Shown: positions 33,705 through 41,860, numbered from the stretch's first letter. The stretch is DNA of 54,172 nucleotides from Clostridia bacterium (GCA_017450945.1 JAFSSP010000025.1:1-54172), one strand, 5' to 3'. Made by a program: numbers and translations. Notes: generated by a model not told the origin, from the letters alone.

Positions 33705-33994
33705 ATCTTTTCCCTTTCCACAAAGGCGACCGAGTCGATCGCACCGCGCACCGAGAGCGTCCCGCAGGTAAAAGAGGCGCAATAGAGGTCTTTTCCGACG
33801 ACGCGCACACGCTCCTTGCCGCAGGCGAGGATCAATTCATCCGGCGCATAACAAAGGATCTTTTTGCAGTCGTAGAGCACGGCCTTTTTTCTTCCTTCCA
33901 GCACGACAAGAGGACTCCCCGGAAAGAAGTCGCTCCCCGGCCGTTGCGGTTTGCAAATCGTTTGATCGCTTGATTCTTTTTTTCGAAAGCGCAT
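33701..33994 (-). CDS. yqfC: sporulation protein YqfC (YabP family)
   Basis: The 97-residue protein belongs to the YabP/YqfC family by size, by its position directly before yqfD, and by the pattern PLVVLEGRKKAVLYDC, LILACGKERVRVVG and the GTLSVRGAIDSVAF C-terminus. It is thought to act in spore assembly in the mother cell. A strong AGGAGG site precedes the ATG. It heads the seven-gene operon; its promoter was not identified and may be sigma-E dependent. Confidence 0.85.
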   Translation of the reverse strand: MRFRKKESSDQTICKPQRPGSDFFPGSPLVVLEGRKKAVLYDCKKILCYAPDELILACGKERVRVVGKDLYCASFTCGTLSVRGAIDSVAFVEREKI

Positions 33995-34071
33995 GGGTGC
34001 CTCCTGTCATAAAAGCGGATTCTTTTTCGTAAAGTAGATCGAAATATTCTATGCAGAAAGGAGGCGGGCGC

Positions 34072-35013
34072 ATGACAGAGAGAAAAAAGCCGACCGTGAC
34101 CCCGGGGCGCCTTTTCTTTGGCCTTGCCCTCTTTTTCTTGCATGCCCTGTTTTTACGCAACCACGAGGTCGCCGCCGGGGCTGTGTGGGAAGGGCTCTCG
34201 CTCGCGGCAAAAAATGTTGTCCCCTCGCTTTTTCCCTTTTTGGTGCTCTCCTCGATTTTGGTGCAAGGCGGTTACGATTCGCTTCTTTTTGCGCCTTTTG
34301 CAAAGAAATTCTTTTGGAATCCGTCGGTTTTCTCTGCCGTTTTGCTGGGACTTCTTTGCGGCGCGCCGGTGGGAGCCTCTTATATTGCTGAAACCGTGAG
34401 AGCCGGCAGGCTCTCAAAAAGAGACGCCGAGCGACTCCTTCCGCTCGTATCCTGCCCCTCGCTCCCCTTTGTCGTCGGGATCGTCGGCGGCGCCTTTCTC
34501 GGGGACACACGACTCGGCTGGTTGCTCTTTTTTTCCACACTTCCGGGGCTTTTGCTTGCGGCGATCTTGCTGACAAGAAGAAAGGAAAAAGAAAGAATTC
34601 CCTTTGCGCCGCCCTTGCAAGCCCCGCAAAAGCTTTCCTCGCTACTCGGCGGCGGGATCGTCTCGGCGGTCAAAAGCGTCCTGTTGGTTTCTGCCTACAT
34701 CGTCTTTTTCTCGGCATTATTCGAAACGCTCTCCTATTGCTTCTCGGCGCTCTCGATCCCGCTCGCACTCTCGGCCTTTTTCTATTGCGCGCTTGAGCTC
34801 TCGGGAGGAGTAGCAGAAGCCTCTGCGCTCGCGCCCGCACTCGCCCTGCCCCTTTGCGGTTTCGCCGTCGGCTTCTCGGGCCTTTCCTTCTATTTCCAAG
34901 TCCTGACCCTGACAGACAAGGCCGATCTCTCGCCTAAATTTTACCTGCCGGTAAAGCTCTTGCAGGGGGTACTTGCGGCGATCCTGTTTTCACTTTTTTA
35001 CAGTCTTGTGTAA
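34072..35013 (+). CDS. sporulation integral membrane protein, YlbJ-like
   Basis: The 313-residue protein has about eight hydrophobic helices and the nucleoside-recognition/gate pattern of YlbJ: NVVPSLFPFLVLSSIL, LCGAPVGASYIAE, RDAERLLPLVSCPSLPFVVGIVG (the CxxPSF-like element). YlbJ is a sigma-E-controlled protein required for resistant spores. The start at 34072 has AAAGGAGG ending 8 nt upstream; an ATG at 34051 would place that site inside the gene. It is read divergently from yqfC, adjoining another sporulation unit, which supports the assignment. Confidence 0.82.
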   Translation: MTERKKPTVTPGRLFFGLALFFLHALFLRNHEVAAGAVWEGLSLAAKNVVPSLFPFLVLSSILVQGGYDSLLFAPFAKKFFWNPSVFSAVLLGLLCGAPVGASYIAETVRAGRLSKRDAERLLPLVSCPSLPFVVGIVGGAFLGDTRLGWLLFFSTLPGLLLAAILLTRRKEKERIPFAPPLQAPQKLSSLLGGGIVSAVKSVLLVSAYIVFFSALFETLSYCFSALSIPLALSAFFYCALELSGGVAEASALAPALALPLCGFAVGFSGLSFYFQVLTLTDKADLSPKFYLPVKLLQGVLAAILFSLFYSLV

Positions 35014-35017
35014 AACG

Positions 35018-35049
35018 AAAAACAGCCGACAAATTTGTCGGCTGTTTTT
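35018..35049. terminator. bidirectional terminator after the ylbJ-like gene
   Basis: A perfect 16-bp palindrome, with five A on one side and five T on the other, lies between the ylbJ-like gene and the convergent SDR gene. Confidence 0.9.
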
Positions 35050-35064
35050 GACATTTGAAAGCCC

Positions 35065-35778
35065 TTAAATTGCAAAGCCGCCGTCGACGCCGAGCATCTG
35101 CCCGGTGATGAAAGAGGCTTTGTCGGAGAGGAAGAAGGAGACGGCGTTTGCGATATCCTCGGGGGTACCCACGCGGCAAAGCGGGGTATCGTCGATGAGG
35201 GATGCGAGGTCGGATTCGGTCAGGTTCTTATTCATATCGGTGTCGATCACGCCGGGCTCGATGCAGTTGACCGTGATGTTCGAGGGGCCAAGCTCTTTGG
35301 CAAGCCCTGTGGTCATGCCCCGGAGCGCCGCCTTGGTGGCCGAATAATGCACCTCGCAGGCCGCTCCGCTCTTGCCCCACATGGAGCCGATGAACACGAT
35401 CCTGCCAAAATGCCGCCTGACCATGCCGCGAGCAACGTCGCGCGCCGCATAAAAGGCGCCGTCCAGGTTGGTGGCGCACATTCTGCGAAAGTCCTCGTCG
35501 GTAATTTCGGTAAACAGCCTGCTCTGAGAGATCCCCGCATTGCAGACGAGCGCGTCGATCGGCCCGATCCTCTCCTCGGCCTCGGCAATTCCTTTTGCAA
35601 CCGCTTCGGAATCCGAGACGTCTGCTTGAATCGCAAAAGCACCGCTATCGGCTGCAACTCTTTCGGCCGCCTCCTTATTGTTGCGATAGAAGAAGGCCAC
35701 GCGATGCCCCTCGGCGGCAAGGGCTTTGACGCAGGCAGCGCCGATGCCGCGCGAGCCGCCGGTAACCAGAATATTCAT
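35065..35778 (-). CDS. short-chain dehydrogenase/reductase, FabG-like
   Basis: A classical SDR of 237 residues: the cofactor motif TGGSRGIG near the N-terminus, NAGIS, the catalytic Ser and the YSATK active site, and the C-terminal GQMLGVDGGFAI. It resembles 3-oxoacyl-ACP reductase FabG, but no fatty-acid synthesis gene adjoins, so the substrate remains open. The ATG at 35778 is preferred over an upstream start because an AAGGAAG site precedes it. It is the second gene after the ComEC-type protein, separated by 21 nt. Confidence 0.85.
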   Translation of the reverse strand: MNILVTGGSRGIGAACVKALAAEGHRVAFFYRNNKEAAERVAADSGAFAIQADVSDSEAVAKGIAEAEERIGPIDALVCNAGISQSRLFTEITDEDFRRMCATNLDGAFYAARDVARGMVRRHFGRIVFIGSMWGKSGAACEVHYSATKAALRGMTTGLAKELGPSNITVNCIEPGVIDTDMNKNLTESDLASLIDDTPLCRVGTPEDIANAVSFFLSDKASFITGQMLGVDGGFAI

Positions 35779-35799
35779 AGGATACTTCCTTTCCAAACT

Positions 35800-36651
35800 T
35801 TATTTATCGACTGACATGGTGTTGCCGTCGGTCTTGATCGTAATGCTTCCCGAAAGATCGGTGCGAAGAACCTCGGAGCCGACTTTTTCCAGCCGATCGA
35901 GCACCTCGCCGTGCGGGTGTCCATAGGAGTTCCCCGCCCCGCAACTGATGACGGTATATTCTGGCGTGGTGACTTCGAGAAATGCCATGGAGCTTGCTGT
36001 TTTGGAGCCGTGATGCCCGGCCTTGAGGATTTCGCAGTCGAGCCTGTCTGCGGGATAGCTTTTCAGGATCGAGGCCTCGACCTTTTTATCGGCGTCGCCC
36101 ATGAGGAGCAGATCGGTCTCGCCAAAAGAGACGAGCAGAACCACCGAGGAGGCGTTGGTGTCATTTGTGGGCGTGACCGGCGAGAGCACCAGAATCTCGA
36201 GGGCGTCCAACTCATAGGTGGTTCCTCTTGTCACAACTTTGGCCTCCAGATCGGCAGCATCGAGCGCGCGTTCCATGCGCTCGGCCGCCTTGCCGGTCGA
36301 AGGGCTTCCCGAGTACCAGACCTCGTCGATGGAAAAAGCGTTGATCACACCGTCGGCGCCGCCAATGTGATCAGCATCCGGGTGAGTCATGACAAAGAGC
36401 GAGAGCGAGGAAATGCCGAGCGCCTTCAATCGAAGGATCAGATCCTCCTCGGAGCGTTCGGTACCGGCGTCGATGAGAATCGCGCCGTCCGTCGTTTGCA
36501 AAAGAATAGCGTCGCCCTGACCGACGTCAAGGAAGGTGATCACAAGAAAACCATCCTCGACCGCGGGCGCTCGCTGGAACCAGCGACAGGAGGGCAAAAA
36601 CAAAAGGCAGAGCGCAAGGAGAAGCGCAAGATAGCGTTTTGCGGATCTCAT
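35800..36651 (-). CDS. ComEC-type metallo-beta-lactamase-fold lipoprotein
   Basis: A lipobox (LPSC, Cys22) anchors the 283-residue protein outside the membrane. The mature part is a metallo-beta-lactamase domain of the ComEC/Rec2 C-terminal kind: FLDVGQGDAILL, the metal site THPDADHIGG, LLMGDADKKVE and LKAGHHGSK. Free-standing copies of this domain may be extracellular nucleases or hydrolases; no DNA-uptake channel domain is present. It has its own promoter and is followed by the SDR gene. Confidence 0.88.
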   Translation of the reverse strand: MRSAKRYLALLLALCLLFLPSCRWFQRAPAVEDGFLVITFLDVGQGDAILLQTTDGAILIDAGTERSEEDLILRLKALGISSLSLFVMTHPDADHIGGADGVINAFSIDEVWYSGSPSTGKAAERMERALDAADLEAKVVTRGTTYELDALEILVLSPVTPTNDTNASSVVLLVSFGETDLLLMGDADKKVEASILKSYPADRLDCEILKAGHHGSKTASSMAFLEVTTPEYTVISCGAGNSYGHPHGEVLDRLEKVGSEVLRTDLSGSITIKTDGNTMSVDK

Positions 36652-36675
36652 ACCACCCCTCCCCTCTTTTCGCTT

Positions 36676-36704
36676 ATTATAACAGATTTTGTAAAAAAAT
36701 GCAA
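36676..36704 (-). promoter_or_regulatory. promoter of the ComEC-type gene and SDR
   Basis: TTGCAT (36699-36704), 17 bp, TATAAT (36676-36681) on the minus strand. It lies back to back with the rpsF promoter. Confidence 0.8.
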
Positions 36705-36731
36705 GTTTGACCGCAAAAGAGAAAAAAACTC

Positions 36732-36760
36732 TTGACAGACAGGGAAAAAGATGCTATAAT
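36732..36760 (+). promoter_or_regulatory. sigma-A promoter of rpsF-ssb-rpsR
   Basis: TTGACA (36732-36737), 17 bp, TATAAT (36755-36760), with TGC directly before the -10; near-consensus and presumably strong. Confidence 0.9.
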
Positions 36761-36766
36761 TGCCAA

Positions 36767-36840
36767 GTGATGCGGACGAAAGTCCGTCTCTCTGCCATGC
36801 AAATTTTTCAGCATGGCCGAAAGTCCATAGGGAGGTGTAA
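36767..36840 (+). promoter_or_regulatory. rpsF leader, candidate S6:S18-binding RNA
   Basis: Two hairpins are visible: GGAC/GTCC (36774-36785) and GCCATGC/GCATGGC (36794-36817), the latter followed by CGA and close to the GGGAGG site. Many bacterial rpsF leaders bind the S6:S18 dimer through a CCG-bearing hairpin. The match is by position and a similar stem only. Confidence 0.4.
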
Positions 36841-36845
36841 AAAAC

Positions 36846-37301
36846 ATGGAGAAACTGATCAATTCTTACGAAGGGATGTTCATCGTCAGCCTTGCAAACG
36901 GCGAAGAAGCCACAAGGGCGACCCTGGACAAATTCGAAAAGTTGATTTCCGACAATGCGGAAGTCATTCGGATTGACGAGTGGGGCAAACGCCGTTTTGC
37001 ATATCCGATCCAGGATATGACCGACGGGTTCTACACGGTCGTCACCTTCAAGTGCGATGGGGCATTCCCCACCGAGCTTCAGCGTCTTATGACCATTGAC
37101 GAAAGCGTTCTGCGCGCAATGGTGATTCGCCTGGAATACGATGCAGCCGAGAGAGCAAAAGAAGCTCCCGTGGTTGCAGAAGAGATTCCCGCTGAAGAAG
37201 AAGAGGCTCCTGCAAAAGAAGCCGCTCCTGCCGAGGAAGAAGCCCCGGTCGAAGCTGCTCCCGCAGAAGAAGCCGCTCCTGTCGAAACGGCAGAAGAATA
37301 A
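36846..37301 (+). CDS. rpsF: 30S ribosomal protein S6 with acidic C-terminal tail
   Basis: Residues 1-100 are a normal S6 (NSYEGMFIV, WGKRRFAYPI, and the R-rich VLRAMVIRLEY close). It binds S18 on the 30S platform. The remaining 50 residues form a Glu/Ala/Pro-rich tail with repeats of the APAEE type, making the protein 151 residues against about 95-100 usually. Such tails occur in some Clostridia; a purpose is not known. It is first in the rpsF-ssb-rpsR operon. Confidence 0.95.
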   Translation: MEKLINSYEGMFIVSLANGEEATRATLDKFEKLISDNAEVIRIDEWGKRRFAYPIQDMTDGFYTVVTFKCDGAFPTELQRLMTIDESVLRAMVIRLEYDAAERAKEAPVVAEEIPAEEEEAPAKEAAPAEEEAPVEAAPAEEAAPVETAEE

Positions 37302-37334
37302 GCGACACGAAAATCTGAAGGAGGAGTTCTCAGC

Positions 37335-37790
37335 ATGTCCAGTCTCAACCTGAACAAAGTGGTCCTGTGCGGCAGACTGACCGCCGACCCCGAACTGAAG
37401 CAAACCCAAAGCGGCGTTCCAGTCGTTTCCTTCACATTGGCAATCAACCGTCGTTACCAGGGCAAGGGCGCAGACGGTGCTCCTGCTCAGTCCACCGCCG
37501 ATTTCATCAACGTGGTGGCTTGGCGTCAGACGGCCGAATTCATCAGCAGATACTTCAAAAAAGGCTCGGCTCTTTGCGTGACCGGCTCGATCCAGACCAG
37601 AAACTGGCAGGATCAGCAGGGACAAAAGCGCTATGCCACCGAAGTGGTCGCCGATGAAGCCATGTTCGTGGACAGCAAGTCCGAAGGCGGCGCTCCCGCC
37701 GACAATTACAGTGCACCGTCCTTCTCCTCTTCCCCGGCCTCCGCGCCCAAGTTCGAAGAGCTGAAGACGGATGACGATCTGCCCTTCTAA
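37335..37790 (+). CDS. ssb: single-stranded DNA-binding protein
   Basis: The 151-residue protein has an N-terminal OB fold (LNKVVLCGRLTADPELK, FTLAINRRY, FINVVAWRQTAEF) and a low-complexity linker. It ends in the acidic DDDLPF tip that recruits replication and repair proteins. It coats single-stranded DNA as a tetramer. Its position between rpsF and rpsR is conserved in Firmicutes. A GGAGGAG site precedes the ATG. Confidence 0.96.
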   Translation: MSSLNLNKVVLCGRLTADPELKQTQSGVPVVSFTLAINRRYQGKGADGAPAQSTADFINVVAWRQTAEFISRYFKKGSALCVTGSIQTRNWQDQQGQKRYATEVVADEAMFVDSKSEGGAPADNYSAPSFSSSPASAPKFEELKTDDDLPF

Positions 37791-37829
37791 TCAAGCGGCA
37801 AAATACTAAGATAAGGAGAATCTGTTAGA

Positions 37830-38099
37830 ATGGATACCACTACCAAAACCGAAGCGGTCGTTCGTCCGGCTCGTCCGATGAACCAGAACCGCAGAAGAAA
37901 AAAGGTTTGCATTTTCTGCGCAGATAAAGTGGAATTTATCGACTATAAGGATAGCGGCAAGCTCCGCAAGTTCATCAGCGAACGCGGCAAGATCCTGCCG
38001 AGACGCGTGTCCGGCACCTGCGCCGTTCACCAGAGAGAGCTCAACACCGCCATCAAGCGCGCGCGCAACATGGCTCTGCTTCCTTTCGTCACCGACTGA
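37830..38099 (+). CDS. rpsR: 30S ribosomal protein S18
   Basis: An 89-residue S18 with the conserved [30 protein letters not shown] and the basic [14 protein letters not shown] end. CIFC and the later C/H pair could bind zinc. A basic N-terminal extension of about 25 residues is usual. It partners S6. AAGGAG lies at 37814-37819, and an intrinsic terminator ends the operon. Confidence 0.97.
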   Translation: MDTTTKTEAVVRPARPMNQNRRRKKVCIFCADKVEFIDYKDSGKLRKFISERGKILPRRVSGTCAVHQRELNTAIKRARNMALLPFVTD

Positions 38100-38115
38100 C
38101 CTTTTTTACAAAATC

Positions 38116-38142
38116 CCTCCCGCTTTTGCGGGAGGTTTTTTT
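38116..38142 (+). terminator. rpsF-ssb-rpsR terminator
   Basis: CCTCCCGC (38116-38123) pairs with GCGGGAGG (38128-38135) around a TTTT loop, followed by seven T residues. Confidence 0.92.
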
Positions 38143-38153
38143 GCCCGAAAGCC

Positions 38154-38183
38154 TTGACAGAACGAGAAAAAACATGCTACAAT
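38154..38183 (+). promoter_or_regulatory. promoter of the SDR gene at 38244
   Basis: TTGACA (38154-38159), 18 bp, TACAAT (38178-38183), with ATGC before the -10. The transcript leader is about 55 nt and has a GGAGG site. Confidence 0.78.
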
Positions 38184-38243
38184 ATAGGGCGTAGAATGTG
38201 GGGCTTTCCCACAAAGTTTTGAATCATTCGGAGGAAACAAATT

Positions 38244-39050
38244 ATGGAAAACTGGCTGAATCTGACAGGCAAAGTCATTGTGGTCACCGGCGGCGCCAGC
38301 GGCATTGGCTACGCGGTTGTTGAAGAGCTTTTGGCCGACGGAGCAAAGGTTGCCGTTTGCGATATCGCGGATAACGCTCCCGCCTTCCCGGGTGCTACCG
38401 ACGAAAGCTGCCTGTACGTCAAAACCGACGTCACCTCGCTTGAAAACGTGAAAGCGGCTTTTGCGGCAATCGTGAAAAAATTCGGCACGGTCGACGTCAT
38501 GGTCAACAACGCCGGCATCAATATTCCGAGACTGCTCGTCGACGAGGCCGGCAAATATGAACTCGACGAGGCCGTCTGGGATAAGGTCATGAACGTCAAC
38601 CTCAAGGGTCTCTTCTTCTGCTCGCAGGAGGCCGCCCGCATCATGAAGGCTAAGAAAAGCGGCGTCATCATCAATATGTCCTCCGAGTGCGGCCTGGAAG
38701 GCTCCGAGGGACAGAGCGTTTACGCCGCCTCCAAGGCTGCCGTAAACGCCTTGACCCGCTCCTGGGCAAAGGAGCTCGGCCGCCACGGCATCCGCGTCGT
38801 CGGCATCGCTCCCGGTATCCTCGAAGCAACCGGTCTGCGCACCATCTCCTATGAGAGCGCGCTCGCTTACACCAGAGGCATCACGGTCGAACAGCTCCGC
38901 GAGGGCTATAAAAAGACCAATACTACGCCGATGGGCCGCTCCGGCAAGCTCTCCGAGGTCGCGACAACCGTCGCTTTCATGGCCAGCGATAAGGCCGGCT
39001 ACATCGACGGCGTCACCCTCAATGTCGCCGGCGGCAAGACGAGAGGATAA
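38244..39050 (+). CDS. SDR oxidoreductase, sorbitol-6-phosphate dehydrogenase-like
   Basis: A 268-residue short-chain dehydrogenase with TGGASGIG, NNAGI, catalytic INMSSE and YAASK, and an N-terminal WLNLTGKVIVVTGG. The late segment GYKKTNTTPMGRSGKLSEVA and the AGGKTRG end recall sorbitol-6-phosphate 2-dehydrogenases of Gram-positive bacteria, which make fructose-6-phosphate. This subfamily call is from memory of the pattern; no sorbitol transporter adjoins. It is monocistronic. Confidence 0.65.
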   Translation: MENWLNLTGKVIVVTGGASGIGYAVVEELLADGAKVAVCDIADNAPAFPGATDESCLYVKTDVTSLENVKAAFAAIVKKFGTVDVMVNNAGINIPRLLVDEAGKYELDEAVWDKVMNVNLKGLFFCSQEAARIMKAKKSGVIINMSSECGLEGSEGQSVYAASKAAVNALTRSWAKELGRHGIRVVGIAPGILEATGLRTISYESALAYTRGITVEQLREGYKKTNTTPMGRSGKLSEVATTVAFMASDKAGYIDGVTLNVAGGKTRG

Positions 39051-39072
39051 AATAGGAATTTAAAAAAGATTT

Positions 39073-39106
39073 GCGGGAGAAACTTTTTGGAAAAAGTTTC
39101 TCCCGC
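39073..39106. repeat. inverted-repeat element, class A
   Basis: A perfect 16-bp stem (39073-39088 with 39091-39106) around GG lies just after the SDR gene. It is followed by ACCCTTTTCAAAAACC, a flank shared with the copy at 47999. A weaker AAAACCTTT/AAAAGGTTT hairpin follows at 39117-39137. Confidence 0.8.
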
Positions 39107-39139
39107 ACCCTTTTCAAAAACCTTTGTCAAAAGGTTTCA

Positions 39140-39171
39140 AAATGCTGACGGAATGCCAGCATTATTTTTTT
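39140..39171 (+). terminator. terminator of the SDR gene
   Basis: AATGCTG/CAGCATT-type stem (39140-39162) with an inner CGG/CC pairing, followed by a T-rich run to 39171. Confidence 0.65.
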
Positions 39172-39192
39172 GTTTGTTTTTTCGGAAAGGGT

Positions 39193-39231
39193 GCGGGGAA
39201 ACCTCTTTTTTTCAAAAAAGGGTTTCCCCGC
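39193..39231. repeat. inverted-repeat element, class B
   Basis: GCGGGGAAACC (39193-39203) pairs with GGTTTCCCCGC (39221-39231), enclosing T7/A6 inner arms. It lies 16 bp beyond the rnfB stop and matches the elements at 5190 and 7785. Together with the class A copy at 39073 it repeats the A-then-B pairing seen at 5139-5225. Confidence 0.78.
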
Positions 39232-39247
39232 ATCTTTTTCCCAAAAA

Positions 39248-40057
39248 TCAATGCAATTTCTTAATGATCTTTCTCGGGCATTTAGAGGCGCAGAGGCCGC
39301 AGCCGATGCACTTGGCCTGATCGATGGAAGCGACGAAGTCGTTAACCGTAATGGCTCCTACGGGACAATTCTTTTCGCAGATCTTACAAGCGATACAGCC
39401 CGCGTCGCAGTATTTGCGGGTTTTTGCGCCGACTTCAACCGAGTGGCAGGCCACGAAATAAGCGCTGGAGACCGGGATCATTGAAATGATCTGCTTGGGG
39501 CAAACCTTGGAGCAGGCGCCGCAACCGGTGCATTTATCCGGATCGACCACAGCAAGTCCGTTTTCGACGTGGATGGCGTCAAAGCGGCAGGCCGAGACGC
39601 AGGTACCAAGGCCAAGACAGCCGTTGGGGCACATCTTCCCTCCCCCGCCCATTTTGGCGGCGGCAAAGCAGTCGATCACGCCCTCGTACACATAGAGCTG
39701 TTTTGCGGTATTGCAGTCGCCCGAGCACATGACGCGCGCGTGGATCGGTGCCGAGGATTTGACCTCGACCCCGAGGATCTCGCCGATCTTAGCAAGCTCG
39801 GCCGGTTTACAGCTTCGACAGGATTCGGGTTTGGCCTCACCCTTGGCAAGCGCGTTTGCAAAGCCGGAACAGCCCGAGTATCCGCATCCGCCGCAGTTGG
39901 CGCCGGGCAGGCACTCGAGGATCTTCTCTGCCCGCTCGTCGGTCTTGACCGAAAAGATCTTAAACGCGACCGCAAGGAGCAGTCCCAGAACAACGCCGAG
40001 GGCGGCGAAGATGCCGACAGGAATGAGAACGTCGGTAAACTGAATTAAAGCAACCAT
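39248..40057 (-). CDS. rnfB: Rnf complex subunit B (iron-sulfur protein)
   Basis: The 269-residue protein has an N-terminal membrane helix (IPVGIFAALGVVLGLLLAV), the Fe-S domain CLPGANCGGCGYSGC, and then four CxxCxxC-type clusters: NGCLGLGTCVSAC, CTGCGACSKVC, CIACKICEKNC and CIGCGLCASKC. It takes electrons from reduced ferredoxin into the Rnf pump. It is the last gene of the operon. Cysteine patterns appear complete. Confidence 0.95.
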   Translation of the reverse strand: MVALIQFTDVLIPVGIFAALGVVLGLLLAVAFKIFSVKTDERAEKILECLPGANCGGCGYSGCSGFANALAKGEAKPESCRSCKPAELAKIGEILGVEVKSSAPIHARVMCSGDCNTAKQLYVYEGVIDCFAAAKMGGGGKMCPNGCLGLGTCVSACRFDAIHVENGLAVVDPDKCTGCGACSKVCPKQIISMIPVSSAYFVACHSVEVGAKTRKYCDAGCIACKICEKNCPVGAITVNDFVASIDQAKCIGCGLCASKCPRKIIKKLH

Positions 40058-40069
40058 GTTTCCACCCCC

Positions 40070-40654
40070 TTAGAACTGCACGCCCGAGAAGCAGGAAAAG
40101 GCCATGGCCAGAAGTCCTGCGGCGATGAGGGTGAGCGGAAAGCCTTTGAAAGCTCTCGGCGGGTCTGCCATGGTCATGCGCGAACGAAGTCCCGCAAAGA
40201 TCACGATGGCAAGCGTAAAGCCAAGCGCGGCCGAAAATCCAAAGCAAACGGCTTCTACAAAGTTATACTCTTTTTGCACGATGAGAAGCGCCGAACTGAG
40301 CACCGCGCAGTTGGTCGTGATGAGCGGCAGGTAGATGCCGAGCGCACTGTAAAGCGCCGGAACAAAGCGGTGCAAGAACATCTCAATGAACTGCACGAGC
40401 GCCGCGATCACAAGAATGAAGGCGACCGTTTTGAGGTATTCGAGGTGCAAGGGAGCGAGGAAGAAGTGGTAGACCGCCCAGGTAGCGGCACCCGAGACCG
40501 TCATGACGAAGGTCACGGCCATGCCCATGCCGAGCGCGGTATCCGGATGCTCGGAAACGCCGAGAAAAGGACAGCAACCGTAGAATTTCGAGAAAATGAA
40601 GTTTTCCACAAGGATCGCGGAAAACATGAGAAGAAGAACAGAACCGAATGTCAT
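40070..40654 (-). CDS. rnfA: Rnf complex subunit A
   Basis: A 194-residue protein with six membrane helices, the usual RnfA size. Conserved NFIFSKFYGCCPFLGVS near the N-terminus contains the cysteine that helps hold a membrane Fe-S cluster with RnfE, and LPLITTNCAVL carries the second one. It starts within the end of rnfE (4-nt ATGA overlap). Confidence 0.95.
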   Translation of the reverse strand: MTFGSVLLLMFSAILVENFIFSKFYGCCPFLGVSEHPDTALGMGMAVTFVMTVSGAATWAVYHFFLAPLHLEYLKTVAFILVIAALVQFIEMFLHRFVPALYSALGIYLPLITTNCAVLSSALLIVQKEYNFVEAVCFGFSAALGFTLAIVIFAGLRSRMTMADPPRAFKGFPLTLIAAGLLAMAFSCFSGVQF

Positions 40655-41322
40655 ACCATTTCTTCCTCCTTTTTCTCATGTTCTGCAGCCGCACGGTTTT
40701 CCTGAATCTCCTGCAAGCGCTTTTTGTCCTCCACGCTATTGCGGATCTTCTGCACCAGCGCGATGAGAAATCCAAGCGTCAGGAATGCGCCTGCCGGCAA
40801 AATAAAGAACGTGATCGGCTCGTAAGCGTCGGGCAGAATTTGATAGCCAAAGAGTTTTCCCGAGCCAAGCAGTTCGCGGATGGCTCCGAGAAGCGCAAGC
40901 GCGAGCGTAAAGCCAAGACCCATCGAAAGGCCGTCGATCACGCTCGGGAGCGGCTTGTTCTTGGAAGCAAAGGCCTCTGCGCGAGCGAGGATGATGCAGT
41001 TGACCACAATAAGCGGGATAAAGAGCCCAAGGCTCTTGTAAAGGTCGTAGAAATAGGCTCGCATGAGGAGTTCCACGGCGGTCACAAAGCCCGAGATTAC
41101 CACGATGTAAGCGGCGATGCGCACCTGCTTGGGGATAAACTTGCGAAGAAGCGAGATGAACAGGTTGGAGCAAATGAGCACGGCGGTCGTGGCAAGCCCC
41201 ATACCGAAGGCGTTTTTGACCGAGGTGGTCGTGGCAAGCGTCGGGCACATGCCGAGCAGCTGCACAAGCGTCGGGTTGTTGTCAAGGAGGCCTTCTTTGA
41301 ACTGTTTGAGAATCTTATTCAT
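40651..41322 (-). CDS. rnfE: Rnf complex subunit E
   Basis: The 223-residue membrane subunit is homologous to RnfA: NPTLVQLLGMCPTLATT and LFIPLIVVNCIILAR hold the cysteines for the shared cluster. It has six helices and a short charged C-terminal tail. The ATG at 41322 follows AAAGGAGG directly; the longer frame would overlap rnfG. Confidence 0.95.
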   Translation of the reverse strand: MNKILKQFKEGLLDNNPTLVQLLGMCPTLATTTSVKNAFGMGLATTAVLICSNLFISLLRKFIPKQVRIAAYIVVISGFVTAVELLMRAYFYDLYKSLGLFIPLIVVNCIILARAEAFASKNKPLPSVIDGLSMGLGFTLALALLGAIRELLGSGKLFGYQILPDAYEPITFFILPAGAFLTLGFLIALVQKIRNSVEDKKRLQEIQENRAAAEHEKKEEEMV

Positions 41323-41335
41323 ATCGGCACCTCCT

Positions 41336-41860
41336 TTACTTTCCGAGCGCAGCAATCAGGCGCTCGGTCGCTTCCTTTACAGCGGCCTTTACGCCTTTTG
41401 AGGTGTAGGTCGCGCCCGAGTAGGCGTCCGCGTCCACGTCTTCCCCGCTCTGACCCATGTAGGCTTCAAAGTAGGTTTTGTTTTCTTCAAGAAGCGTGGC
41501 CCCGATACCGGGCGTTTCGCTGTGGCTGATCACACTGATTCCTTTGATCGAAAAGGTCGCATCGTATCCGACCATCATTTCGATCTCGCCGCCAAAGCCG
41601 ATCCCGGTTCCCTTGGCAGAGTAACCGAGGAGCTTTCCGGACTTTTTAACTTCATAAATATCCTCGCCAAGCTCGTAGAGGTCAAGACCTGTTTCGCCGA
41701 AGATCGCTTCCACGGCTTCGCGCTTGGTGGTATCAAGATTCTTTTGATAATCGGATTCGGTCACGGCATAGACGAAGGAGACGACCCCCGCGACCACGGC
41801 GCAGATGAGAAGGAGTTTGAGCCCGACCAGGAGAATGTTTTTGACAGATTTTGTTTCCAT
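41336..41860 (-). CDS. rnfG: Rnf complex subunit G (FMN-binding)
   Basis: A 174-residue protein with one N-terminal helix and an outward FMN-binding domain. The DAYSGATYTS motif contains the threonine that carries covalent FMN. It also has GYDATFSIKGISVISHSETPG. The start at 41860 has AAGGAGGG 4 nt upstream. It is 10 nt from rnfD. Confidence 0.94.
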   Translation of the reverse strand: METKSVKNILLVGLKLLLICAVVAGVVSFVYAVTESDYQKNLDTTKREAVEAIFGETGLDLYELGEDIYEVKKSGKLLGYSAKGTGIGFGGEIEMMVGYDATFSIKGISVISHSETPGIGATLLEENKTYFEAYMGQSGEDVDADAYSGATYTSKGVKAAVKEATERLIAALGK

